This document shows positions 22,806 through 34,479 of a stretch of 64,000 nucleotides of DNA, piece after piece. The stretch is from Quillaja saponaria (lineage: Eukaryota > Streptophyta > Magnoliopsida > Fabales > Quillajaceae), in NCBI GenBank assembly GCA_029379385.1, contig CM055617.1, forward strand, positions 5,518,001-5,582,000, written 5' to 3'. A program made the translations under genes and the position numbers. The number at the start of each line of letters is the position of its first letter. Positions within the stretch are counted from its first letter, which is position 1. The notes below the pieces were generated by a model. It ran no database searches. It saw nothing but the letters and a program-made list of their open reading frames with translations, and had not been told where the DNA came from.

Positions 22806-24528
22806 AAAAATTACTTGACACCTAAGAGAATGGTAGTGGCTGAAGTTTCGGCTGGGACTGCCAATGAAATAGTTACTACACTTGCAAGAGAAAAGCCATT
22901 CCCAAAGTTGATGTCAAGGCAAGAAACTTATGATGGAAAAGTCACTCCCGGAAAATTTGGTAGGTTTGGAGGGAAGTACGTGCCTGAGTTACTAATGACT
23001 TGTTTGACAGAGCTTGAAAATGAGTTCAATTTTTTACTTCATGACGCAACTTTTCAGGTTAGATAATTAATCAAGCAAACACCACTTTAAAAAATGTGAC
23101 TTGTGTGTGACATTATATGTAAAATACTAATTTACTTTAATTTATGTTTGTGTATTAATTATGTAGGGGGAACTTGAGACGGCATTAAGAGATTATGTTG
23201 GTAGAGAAACCCCTTTGTATTATGCTCAGCGGCTCACAGAGTACTACAAGAACGATAATGGCGAAGGGCCGGAGATTTACTTAAAGAGAGAGGATCTCAA
23301 CCATTGTGGAGCACATAAAATCAATAATGCTGTTGCACAAGCTATGATTGCCAAGCGAATGGGCAGGAAAAGTGTCGTGGCGGCTACTGGTGCAGGGCAA
23401 CATGGGGTTGCAACAGCAGCTGTATGTGCCAAACTTTCTTTGGAATGCACAATCTTCATGGGCACTGCAGATATGGAGAAACAGGCTTCTAATGTGGTCT
23501 TGATGAAGTTGTTAGGTGCTCAGGTATTATTTTTCTCCATTAATCTTTTTTTCCAATTTGTATTTGTATACTTAGTTTTGTGCATTGATACATGATTGTA
23601 GGTTAAATCCGTTACTGGAAATTTCAAAGAAGCAAGCTCAGAGGCCATCCGGAACTGGACCGGTAACTTGGAAACCAGTTATTACTTGCCGGGAACCGTA
23701 GTGGGGCCTCATCCATGTCCAAACATGGTTAGAGAGTTTCAGTCAGTGATAGGAAAAGAAACAAGGAGGCAAGCATTGGAGAAATGGGGAGGCAAACCAG
23801 ATGTGCTTGTTGCTTGCATAGGGAGTGGGTCAAATGCATTGGGTTTGTTCCATGAGTTTATAGAGGATGAGGATGTTCGGCTGATTGGTGTTGAGGGAGC
23901 TGGGTTTGGATTGGACAGTGGGAGGCACTCTGCAACTTTGGCTAAAGGAGATGTAGGTGTTTATCATGGAGCCATGACTTACTTGTTACAAGATGAGGAA
24001 GGACAAATAGTAGGGTCTCACTCTGTTGGTGTGGGGTGAGATATTATTACACACCAGATACGTGCCTATCTAAATAAAGCATAAGTTTGTGCTTTGAAAA
24101 ATACCCAATGAGCTTAATTCATTCGTTAACACGCAGGCTGGAGTACCCTGGGGTGGGACCGGAGGTGAGCTTCCTTAAAGAAACAGGGCGGGCTGAGTTT
24201 TACACTGTCACCGACCAAGAAGCTGTTTTAGGTATAAAACAAGCCAGACTCATAGATTATTTATATATATATATATATATATATATTCCTTTGGATATTG
24301 AAATTCATAAGTTATTTGTTTCTAAAATCTGCAGCATACAAAAGATTATGCAAATTTGAAGGCATATTTCCAGCCTTGGAGGCCTCACATGCATTAGCAA
24401 TCTTAGAGAAACTTGCTCCTACTTTACACAATGGCACCAAGGTTGTTGTTAATTGTAGTGGGCGTGGAAATAAAGATGCTGCAACAGTTTTCAATTATTG
24501 CCAAAGGGATTTTACAATGCATGTGTAG
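22692..24528 (+). CDS. TSB-like: Divergent tryptophan synthase beta-chain-like PLP enzyme, plastid-type
   Basis: Five exons (22692-23057, 23167-23523, 23602-24035, 24137-24231, 24335-24528) encode 481 residues in an open frame. TrpB enzymes condense L-serine-derived aminoacrylate with indole. The fold is intact: [12 protein letters not shown] near residue 80, PLP lysine K173 in GAHKINNA, substrate loop TGAGQH (196-201), EGIFPALE, and SGRG with Ser459. An N-terminal plastid transit peptide is probable and contains a 19-residue tandem duplication. Key departures (Salmonella numbering): catalytic Glu109 is Ala195; Arg141 is Lys227; Asp305 is Glu388; the phosphate loop GGGSN is GSGSN; HTGAHK is HCGAHK; GRGDKD is GRGNKD; SISAGLD is SVGVGLE; and the segment after residue 241 is about 3 residues shorter in the COMM domain. 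All departures are clean substitutions in an open gene, so it looks like a functional but altered enzyme, not a pseudogene. It could still be a weak tryptophan synthase. Confidence 0.9.
24261..24286. repeat. (TA)n microsatellite in intron 4 of the TSB-like gene
   Basis: An uninterrupted TA dinucleotide run in the 103-bp fourth intron, between the donor at 24232 and the acceptor at 24334. Confidence 0.85.
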
Positions 24529-25252
24529 CACACTAGATAACAACGTCATAATAGAAGTTCCTGCAGTCAGATAATATGATTGCAGCACAGCTGAAAAGTC
24601 ACGACGTTATGATATACGCATACATGCACCTAGGATTTCCAGAAATATCTGTTAATCCTACTATAAAAATAAAATCCAAATTGTGGTTGGAATTACATGA
24701 TGGAAGAAAAGGATAATGTAAAATTAGTAAGTAATTTCATGCAGTCCCCATATTTATAACAATTGAGTACTTCTGCTTCCAACAATTCGTCAATTGACAG
24801 ATCCTCAAACAAGATGTCGTTCTGGATAATGTATTAAAAACCCTGAAGAGCAACAGCAGCAGCAAAAATGGTGTAGAATACCCCATTTGAATGCCTGATA
24901 TTTGATCCAAATACTGAAATACCTGTACTTCTCATCTTGCTGTTTTGCTCTACAAAAACCCTACTTCCCAGGAAAACACAAGAAAGAAGTAACAACAAAA
25001 TAACATTTTAACATAGGAGGTTTTTCTTTTTTTCTCTTTTGTTTCCCAGTATAGCTGAGAGTTATAGCAGGGAACTGCAAGATAAAATGTAAACTTCGGC
25101 TGCTTGTTAAAATTCCAACTTTACATTTACATGATTTTGGCAAGAAGCCATGTAACCGCAGCAATCTTCAACATTACTGTAAAAATAAGAGCATACCACC
25201 TAAATTGAACCCCATGTAAGTTACAGCTGACACAAAACTGGTCAAATTTAAG
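24529..25252. other. Shared 3' region between convergent genes
   Basis: The TSB-like gene (plus) and the PCFS4-type gene (minus) converge here. The interval holds both 3' UTRs. No coding region, RNA gene or repeat is visible. Confidence 0.5.
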
Positions 25253-28200
25253 TTAATTACGCATTCGTTTTCTTTGACTACCCTCTTCAGTGGTACCCTG
25301 CAAAACAGAAAAAGTAGAAGTAAATGACAGCTTGCAGTGCAAGCAAAAAAGTAAAATCCATGCACAAGAAATCAATATAAAGATGTTCACAATGAAAGTC
25401 TAGTTGGATATTATTACTTGGTGCAGGTGGCGGAGTACAGGGAGACTAACAATTACATGGAAAGTTCTTGAGGAGTATATGATAGTTCTGGGATTCACTA
25501 AAAGTGGTGACATAGATCGATTGGAGGAAAATGATTTATATAATCGATCCCAACTAGTTTGAGATTTAAAGCTTAATTGAGTTGAATTGAGACTGGAATA
25601 TGTATTACAATGACTCAACATAATTACCATGTAACATAATCCGTCCAAATTTAGTAGCACGCATTAAACTGAAAACTTCATACATTGGTTTTTTAGCAAA
25701 ATAAATGTCTTCCGACAATTTATCTTGGATTTATGTACATAAACTATCATAATTGGGGGAAAAAAGTTCCAAATTATACTGTAAGAAGTGCACCGAATAA
25801 AATCATCAAATTAATTGAAGAATGCTAGAGTGAGAAATACATACCCCTTCATCCTGTCCAAAATCTTCGGGAGTGACAACACTAGACTCTGGCCTGCATT
25901 TAGCATGAACTATTGGACCTAACTGTGACCTATCCATGCCTCCTTTGTGTGCGTTCGAGTAGACAGCTCCTTTATACATCCATTCCTCCGTTTCATCACT
26001 GTAAAATTCATCAAAAGGCTCTCCGCATAGTGCACATACATTCTGATTCTCATCAGCAGGTACAGCCATCTCTTCATCATCCTTCTTTTCCTCTACTGTC
26101 TCAATAGGCAAGAACCCAGGAGCAGCATCAGTTCCCAATGCCTCAGCACCACTAAGCCACATACTTTTACTTACAAACCACTTGCGCGAAGGCTTCTGCT
26201 TACGGTTTTTAGACATCCTATTCTTGGTCACATGCCAATCCATATGGCTCCTATGCTCCTCTTGGCACTTGAATCGAAGGCCACAAGTTGTACATTGTCT
26301 AGGGAGATCGGTATACAAATACGCAATTGCAGACTCATGACGAAACTTAAGAGCATCTGGATTGAACTCAATTCCAACAGAGTCCTACAGAATGAATAAC
26401 TATATTGAGAATTTTTTTATGGTTTTTAACAATATCAATCTTTGAACACAAACCAAAAGAAACATATACTCAATTACATACCTGCACAGGGGTTTCTTTT
26501 GTCAGAGAGATTAAGCCTTGAGCCATAAGAGAACCAATCAAACCAGAATATGAACCACCAGGCTGTTGATTGGAGACAACTGGACCAGCATTTTGATTAG
26601 GTATCATTTGTGACGAAGCAAGAGGGGGACCTGGCGATAAAGGCAGCAACGATCCCCCCTGTAAATGGATAGAGTTATTAGCAATGTTTGGGAATGTTAA
26701 TGGTAATTGTACAAGAGGTAACGAATTTGACATGGCAATACTTATAGAAGCACCATGCCCTTGGGAACACCCTTGAATAAAGGGTACAGATGAGACGGGT
26801 AGGAATTCCCGAGAAGGAAAAAATTGTAGCTGTGATGATGCAGTGAATTGTCCACGGTTTTGTGGGGTTGAAGAAATCAACCCAGCATGCTGATAAGGCA
26901 ACTGGGGAAGCTTTGTCATACTCTGAATTTTGTTTTCAAAACTATTCAACTGTTGCTCAGGCATAAATAAGGATTTATTTGGACCTTGATTCACAGTGGC
27001 GGTATTCACAGTTATTGACCCAAACTGGTTCCCGATATGATTGTGGAATGGATAGCCTGCGTTTGAGGTGGGGGGACAAGCAGCAAACACATTTACAGCA
27101 GGCCTTATCCCAAATGAAGCTGGTATAAGAGATGGACGAGCATCTGCATTAATAGACTCAAAACCAGAAGAACCCATTCTAGAGGCAACAGATGAGAGCC
27201 CATAAGATTTTGCATCAGCATTGAGAAGGTTGTCGATAGAAGAAGACATCTGCAGATTCCTTGCTCTACCTCTAGGGCTAAAGTGGTGTTGGGTAGGAAG
27301 GGATGAGAGCAAGAAATCATTATTCCTACTGTGATCTAATAACGTTGGGCTCATATCTTCCCAATCAAACTCTTCCTCTTCAGTATTTTTCCATGATGTT
27401 GGAGGTACCTTGCTGTCTATACCATTTACATCAAGGTGTTCAACCAGTAAAGGCTTAATGCTTGAATCTCCTTTGCCTTTTTCACTTCCATATGCATCAA
27501 TCAAAGCTCTTGGACATTGCCGTTCATTACCATTACTAAGGCTATATATGGTACGACTTTCATATCTCTTCCGACTATCATCAGAACACTGATTTTTCCG
27601 CCATTCATTCAAATCTTTTCTGCCAATTGCTTTACCAACTCCATAATCAAAAGCGGGCTGAGATGAAGACTCCCTCTCAGCAATCCTAGTAGTAGAGCTG
27701 TCCACTGCATATTCATCAACTGATGATGGTAAAGACCTCTCAAGTCCAATTCTTGAAGGCGACAAGGGTCTTCCAACCCTGACAGTTGAAGATTGATGAA
27801 CCTTGCTAACCCCAAGGCCAAGACTTGTATGGCCAACCCTTCCTATCGAGTTCATTCTTTCTGCTCCAACCTGCAAGGATACACCAACTAACTGTATGAA
27901 TCTTACATTCTACCAACTACATCCAGTTGCAGATTTTTGACCAAATATGAATTAAGTTTCTATTGCAGTGTGGAATCTTCTGCAGCAATCTCATTTTATA
28001 GCACACAGGGATATAGATTCTAACTCACTCTAAATTACTGTAGCTGGAGAGGAATGAGTAAGAGATGAACTGATGGAGAACAAAATAATAGGATTTATAA
28101 TTTATAATTTATTTATATTTGAATTTTGTAATATTAAAATTTGAGATATTTTAGTTATATTTTAGTATTATTAGTTTCGTTTTTATTAGGACTCTAGATT

Positions 28201-30895
28201 TATGTTATTAAGGTTTCCTTTTTATTTAGAATTTTTATATAAATCCCTAAAACCCTAATGTCATATAATATAAATACTTAAGAGTCCTAATAACACAAAA
28301 ATAAATCTAGAGTCCTAACAAAAACAAAATTAATAACTCCTAACACTACTAAAATACTACTAGTTTATCTCTAATTCTAATATTAGAAAATTCAAATAAA
28401 ATTAGATTATAAATCATAAATCCATCCAAAAAAAAAATTGATCTCCAAACATCAAAATTCAACAATGTATAAATTCTTTCTTTGGGTTTTGAGCGTAGTC
28501 CAAATTTGGAATGCGAGAGAGCTAGCAATAGTGACTGAGCAGAATGACTGCCTGTCAGAGGAGATATTACAAAGATATGAAGTATGAACACATTTAATTC
28601 TAGTAGCATATATTCACTTTTGTTAGAATCTTATACATTTACAAATGATTTCATCTTCTGAAAAGAGAGGAAGAGAGATATTCTACAAAACACTTACGTT
28701 ATCCACTGATTCGTCCAGCTGACGCAAGTATTTTGGATTAACATGTATGCCATGAGTTGGTCGAGGAGATTCAGAAGACCTCAAGGGATTCAATCCGGAT
28801 GACTGTTTGTCAACAGCTTGAGAAAATTGCAGCTGTGTTTCAATCTTGCGTAAAAGGGAGGTCGGAAACACAGCAGACCAGGTGCCAAAGAGATGGCGCA
28901 TAGCCTGATGCAAATTAGGCTGAACCTGCCTGTATGCCTCACAGAAAACCTTGCCAGAAATAAAATCAGAGTCTCAATGCCAAAACAAGATAATTCAAAA
29001 ATTAAATCATAATACGCCTGAGAGGAGAACAAAATGCACCAAATATTAACTCACTTCAGGCAGGCGGAAAGAGAAGTATCGAACATACTCCCCACTTATG
29101 TTCTTGACAATACTGTCCAAGAGATAAAGGGAAGGCAATTTTTGCTCAGCTGACACCTGCAAAAGGCAGCACAAAACAATAAAATACAACATAAAGAATA
29201 TAGGATATAGGATGTGAATACTAAACCCACCCCCACTCCTGCTTCCATGCAGGATAAAATGGGGTAATGTGTACGGTGTACGGTGTACCTATACACATCA
29301 ATGGGTAGGTGTCATAATGCACAGAGACACAAAAAGAGAACACGACACAGAAAGGAACTCTTTACAATGAAGTATCAAGTAATAAGTATTCCCCTAAACA
29401 AATCCAAAATCTAATTACAAAATTAACGAGGAAAAGATCAACTGCTTCTTTTCATGCAATGAAGTCAACAAATTGCTCACGAGCTTGAGGAAGGCTGAAC
29501 ATACAGGTTGTTCTTCCAGATTAAGACATATATTATAGGCTAAATGTCAAAAAACCATTTGGCTTCTTTGCAGTCTGATTAGTAACGAAAACCTGCAGTT
29601 GATAATTATTCCTCTCATACCAAAATAACACTGTATCATCAATACAAGATGATACATCCCACTTCGAGTAGCATTTTGTGATACCATCTCAAGACTAGTG
29701 ATCTAGAACTGTAAACTTAAAATTTAAGGTACCCGGGTAATGAGTTGGAGAGTAGCAGACTAGAAAAATAAAGAGTAATTTAAAAAATTAATGCCAAACA
29801 TACATTGTTTGTTGGAATGGACAATTATATGAATATTTACAATAAAATCAGAAATAGACTTTGGATTTCAACTTCTTACGGGTTGACAGAAATAACAAAC
29901 AGGCCTACTTATTGCTGCCATATCTATTATACAGTTCTATTGTCCTTGGAATTTCGTCAGTTGAAATTAAGTGCTACTATTTGTTACATATCAGCTAAAA
30001 AAAATAAAAAAAATACACAAACTTTATCCTTGCATCGAATCCACTGTACTTATTATCACCAATGTTGTCAATTTCAGTACTACTCCCTCTACCAGGACCA
30101 TATCATCAAGTTCTGTAATAGCAGAATACATCTTTTCCCAGTTACTACATTTTTCTTATAAAACAATTAAAAGAAAAATTGTGGGTCTTTCGTGTATTTC
30201 CATCAACCAGAAAGAGATTGAAGGTAGGGAAGAAAGAGGTTAAAGGCAGGGGTGAAGGAGAAAATATGAAGTTCAAAAACTCTTTCATCCGATTGATAAT
30301 CCGCACGGTAAATTGGAATATTCTACATCCTTAACACAATTCGCAACCAAACAGAAACAAGATTAAATACCAAGAATAGAACTACAGAACAGTGATACTT
30401 GAAGTTGCAAAGTTGGAACCAGGATACGTTTCACCCAGAGAAACAAAAACCCTTTTAAGTATAGCGTAGATACAAACGCAACACCCCTTTCCTTCCATAG
30501 TATTTAAATTTACTTTTTCTACCGTAACAGACCTCAAGAATCCTAGCACAAATTGCATCTGCAATGCCCTTGGCGTGGTCCTTCTGCTCGCCGGCAATGA
30601 TCGTAAGATCCGTAATAATGGGTTTCAAATTGAAGGAAAGTTCCGACAGTAAAAGCTCATAAAGTTGCACAATTTCTTCTGTGCTTGGTGGTGGCACATC
30701 GTCTTCACCAAAATCCCTCAGTTCATCTTCCCGTTGCTTTAGCAAAACCTTGAATTTGTCCAATATTGGAGACGCTGGCTTCTGCCCAAGCTCATTGGGT
30801 ACAGATTTTGTGGTGGAGGCAGACACTACACGCCCACTCGAGAAAACTAGGGTTCTAGGGTTTTCTCGGGCAAATAACAGTTTTTCCGATTCCAT
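25253..30895 (-). CDS. PCFS4: PCF11-like mRNA cleavage/polyadenylation factor, PCFS4 type
   Basis: Six coding exons on the minus strand: 30895-30533, 29156-29055, 28949-28698, 27870-26482, 26384-25845, 25297-25253. They encode 896 residues (Arabidopsis PCFS4 is about 808). PCF11-type proteins bind the RNA polymerase II CTD and the cleavage complex, controlling poly(A) site choice; PCFS4 affects flowering through FCA pre-mRNA. Visible: CTD-interaction domain at about 60-200 ([37 protein letters not shown]); the conserved [15 protein letters not shown] word; [29 protein letters not shown]; a C2H2-like zinc finger at 733-753 ([10 protein letters not shown]...H...H); and a second CxxC...HAKC zinc site (about 819-868). 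The fifth intron is 547 bp, with the last exon coding only 14 residues plus stop. An in-frame ATG at 30952 would add 19 residues. I chose 30895 because it gives the family start MESEK and lies downstream of the likely TATA box. Intron 3 holds a fold-back MITE. Confidence 0.94.
28091..28423. mobile_element. Fold-back MITE in intron 3 of the PCFS4-type gene
   Basis: The ends are inverted copies: GGATTTATAATTTATAATTT at the left and a reverse-complement match ending ATAAATCC at the right. Pairing continues inward for about 150 bp per arm with scattered mismatches, including the shared words ATTTGAATTTT, TTAGGACTCTAGATTTAT and TTATATAAATCC. The 333-bp unit is non-coding and would form a long hairpin in the pre-mRNA. 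No clear target duplication could be fixed. Confidence 0.7.
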
Positions 30896-30968
30896 AAAGG
30901 CTAAACAATCCACAGAGTACAAATCACAGTTAGAGTTAGGATTTTTCCCCACCTAAACAGGGTTAGAA

Positions 30969-30976
30969 CTATATAA
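30969..30976 (-). promoter_or_regulatory. Probable TATA box of the PCFS4-type gene
   Basis: On the minus strand TTATATAG lies 74-81 bp upstream of the ATG at 30895. Transcription would start near 30940, downstream of the alternative ATG at 30952. This supports the shorter start. The leader region beyond (30980-31070) is GA-rich on the plus strand. Confidence 0.45.
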
Positions 30977-31289
30977 GGGTTTTTCTCTCCCAGCATCGAA
31001 GCAGATAGAGAGAGAAACCGGCGAGACCGCCAGATTAAGAGAGAGAGAGGGAACAGAGAAAAGGTTGTACCATCGAACGAGGCTTAAATGCTTTGCTCGT
31101 GATGGATTAAATTTACAGAGACCCTGTTTGGTTGGCGGAATTCTAGTCATTGGGACACGTGCATTGAAAATTTTCAATCGGGCGATTGAGAAGTAACCAA
31201 CTAAACTAAGGTGGACCCCACAGAATCTTCTACCTTATTAAATAACTGTATACGTGTCCTAATTCTAAAATGAACAGTGACGTGAACTT
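30977..31289. other. Upstream region of the PCFS4-type gene
   Basis: Promoter-side DNA between the PCFS4-type gene and the Mutator-like element. GAGAGA runs lie at about 31009-31055. No gene seen. Confidence 0.4.
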
Positions 31290-31298
31290 CTATTAAAC

Positions 31299-33208
31299 AG
31301 GGTTTTGGATGGTTTTGGATATAAGGGTCCAAAATATATGATTTTTGGACAGAATGATAATTTTTTAGTTTAATAGCCAGAATTTTTTCTAGATCTGACC
31401 TGGCATGCCAACTCATTTTATTGGCCAGATCAAGCACTCGTGCGTGGCGCGCGAGTGGCAGATGAAACTGACTTTTGATGAAAAGTCGGTTTCATTCGAC
31501 TTTTTGTCCCCACGCGGGGGACAAAATTTGCATCGCTAGGCAGCAAGGCTGCCTAGCACGTCCCAGGGTTTTAATGTTTATCTTTTTCACTCCTCTGAGT
31601 TTGGGTGCTGAGAAAAAAGCAAAAAGGAACTATTTTGGGTGATGAGAAAAAAGTATAAATGAACTACCTTTAAGGTACTAAGAATTGAAAATTTAGATTT
31701 CTTACTCTGTAAAGGTGTTAGAAGATTATGAGCTTTTGCTACTTGCATTGAGGTATTCTTGTTGTGAATTTTGAAGATCATGGAGTGTAATTCATTGGAA
31801 AAGTTATGTTGCAGAAGGAGATGTCAATCTTAATTCTCAAGTTACCATGTACAGCTTCAAGAGAGTTCAGTGAAGATTATTGTTGCTTTGAAGAAAATTG
31901 TTGAACAGAGGAGGAAAATTGTTGCTTTGAAGAAAGTAAGGTTTGATAACCTTGAGCCTGAGAGTGTTCGCTTTATGGCAAGGAAAATTTACATTCTGCG
32001 TAGACTTGATCATCCAAATGTGATCATCACTGCTGCAGCCTAACAGGCTTGAAACTGACTTTTGAAAAGTCGGTTTCAGGACAAATTTTGTCGGTGGCTA
32101 TAGTCAAATTTTTACTAAATCCTTTCAAATTTTTATATACTTTAAAAAAAATTATTTTTAGTAAAACAATTATATATTTTAAATTAAAAAAATATAGTAA
32201 AATTTAATAATTTGCAGTATCATGAATTTTAAAATTTTAAAATATCATAAACTTTAATAAAAAAATTTATGATACACTATAGAATTAAAAAATTATCAAA
32301 AATCTTAAATTCTAAACATACCAAATTTAAAAATCTAAAAACTGTCATACACTATAAATTCAAAATTTATCATATATTTCTAATTTCATATTATTATTAT
32401 ACACTTTAAAATTTATCATACATTTTAAAATTTAAATAAATCATAAACTATAAATATATAAATTAACATATTCTTTATATTTAAAAGATATCATGAATTT
32501 TACAAATATTTTTGATAAAATTAAAAAAATTTCAAAAATCTTAAATTCTAAAATTTTAAAATTATCATATACTTTAAATTTATAAAATATTATAATATAA
32601 ATTAAAAACTTACTATATATTTTAAATTTTAAAAATATCATGTAATAAAAATTTAAATTTACAAATTATCATATATTTCACCAAAACTCACTTCTAAATT
32701 ATCATATATTTTAAAATCAAAAATCAAAAACCCATAAAATTTTTACAAAACTCATGAAAAAAAAAATTTGAAAATTTGAAAGTTTTTATGTTTTAATATG
32801 ATTATTATGTACAATAAAAAGTTAATTATTGTATTTATATGGTTTAATGTAATTAATATATTAATGGGAGAGGGAGAGGGAATTATTGACAGGGGAGGGG
32901 GAGGAGGGCCTGGAGGTGCTAGGCAGCCTAGCGATGCAGGCTACCCTGCAGCACTACATGGTAGCCTATAAATTTTGTCCCCCACGTGGGGACAAAAATC
33001 TGAATGAAACGGCTTTTCAAAAGTCGGTTTCATCTGTCACTCGCGTACCACGCACGATTGCTTGATCTGGTCAATGGGGTGAGTTGGCATGCCAGGTTGG
33101 ACCCAGAAACTGTGTTTTCACAGAAACTATGTTTTGAAAACACAGTTTCAGACTTTATCCTATTCTAGTTATTAAACTAAACAAATTACCATTCTATCCA
33201 AAAACCCT
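31299..33208. mobile_element. Pack-MULE-like Mutator element with long terminal inverted repeats
   Basis: A 1910-bp element flanked by a perfect 9-bp direct repeat, CTATTAAAC, at 31290-31298 and 33209-33217: the hallmark Mutator target duplication. The termini match in inverted orientation (AGGGTTTTGGAT at the left; the right end reads AGGGTTTTTGGAT on the minus strand). The inverted repeats extend about 260-300 bp inward and share long words, for example TGGCATGCCAACTCA, the GTCCCC(C)ACG-GGGGAC palindrome and CGCTAGGC. The right arm carries an extra 40 bp or so (33106-33150) that is itself a palindrome. Between the arms lie a captured kinase fragment (entered separately) and about 800 bp of extreme AT richness. 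No transposase is present, so it is non-autonomous. The perfect target duplication and the well-matched arms suggest a fairly recent insertion. Confidence 0.88.
31873..32043 (+). pseudogene. Captured CDK-like Ser/Thr kinase fragment inside the Pack-MULE
   Basis: An open stretch reads KIVALKKVRFDNLEP and then ESVRFMARKIYILRRLDHPN. This is the ATP-lysine strand and C-helix region of the plant CDK-like kinase group (At1g54610 type), where the usual word is AREI rather than ARKI. It ends in a stop about 6 codons after HPNV. Just upstream the 18-base word ATTGTTGCTTTGAAGAAA is duplicated in frame. Only the N-terminal kinase lobe is present, without glycine loop or catalytic loop, so it cannot be an active kinase. 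It is a host gene piece carried by the element. Confidence 0.8.
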
Positions 33209-33217
33209 CTATTAAAC

Positions 33218-34479
33218 CCGCTTAGACCATTTTATAAGTGAGAGACCGTAGTTAATTTTTTTTAGTTGATCAAGAAAAGTCTTTCAATCAGACGGTTTTT
33301 TTTTTTTTTTTTTTTTTTTTCATTGTTCACACTGGTCCTCGATGCAGTATCCCACAGCTTATGAGGGTTTTCGAGAAAAGAATAGCGAAGACGCCTTCTA
33401 AGAGACGCAGGGTTACAGAGAGAGCAAAGCCGTAGAAAGGCTAAGGCTTTGACATTGGAGTAGAGGTCACTTATGGGAATCATTTTCTGAATGTTCTTTT
33501 CTGTTTTGGTTTTTATTTTGCTGAGATTCTGATTATTTGTTTGATTCTTATCGATATTATCTATTTTGCTGTTGTTTTTGGTGACCCATTGTGCATTTCT
33601 GAACTACCTTTTATTCTTTTGCATTTAATTTTTAGCTAAGAAATTGGGTTGCTTATTTGGGGATTGTGAGCTTCAGTTTTTGGTGAATATTGTGTTTGTC
33701 ATTACGTAACGTGGGCTTTTTTAGCTGAAAACGGCACTATATAATTGTAAAAAGTGAAGAGGAGAAAACGGGTTTCAGAGGTGGATTTGGATTTGGATTG
33801 TGACTTATTGTAAGAGCACCTACTAAATATAAGTTTTTTATGCTAGAAAGTTTAGAATTTTGATTTCTTCTTATGTTGGGGATTTTAGAATTAAAATCGT
33901 TTTCCTTTGTTTCTTTTAGTTGAAATGAAACAAGATATGGATGTTTGTTATCCTTAAAGTTCTGACTACATCTTTAGCCAGGTTTTGATGTTTGGTTTGA
34001 GCAAGGAATAGGTCAGACAGTCATTTAGAATGGTGAAAATAGTATTAGTCCGTGTTTGGAACTTTTCTGTAAAAGATCAGTCTAAGTAAGTGAGAATCTG
34101 ATTTTGTTGATGTTAAAGCTTAATAAGTGCTGCTGAAGACTCTGAAGTGTTCTCATAGCCACCATTTTCTTTTGACATTAAGGAAGTTAACAACAATGGC
34201 AATGATGGAGTAAATGCTCAGTGTCTCCATTTTTTTATAGGAATAAGTTTGGTCAAGGGTTCCCGGATTGTAAATAATTATAATAGGTTTTAGCAGTGAA
34301 ATGATTTTAAGATTACTTGCAAAATGGACTGAGTGTGGATTTCTTTCTGCCCACTTCCCCTGCATTTGAAATATGCACTTTTCCTATCATTTCTAACTTC
34401 TTTTCTACTAAAAAAATAAAAATAAAAATCCTTTATATATCTGATTGTTCCATATTTATTTTAGGGTAACCATTCAATA
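33218..34479. other. Upstream region of F-box copy A
   Basis: No gene seen. A T run of about 22 lies at 33298-33320 just outside the Mutator-like element. The sequence TATTTTAG just before 34464 looks like an acceptor, so a 5' UTR intron may end there, as in the other F-box copies. Confidence 0.35.
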
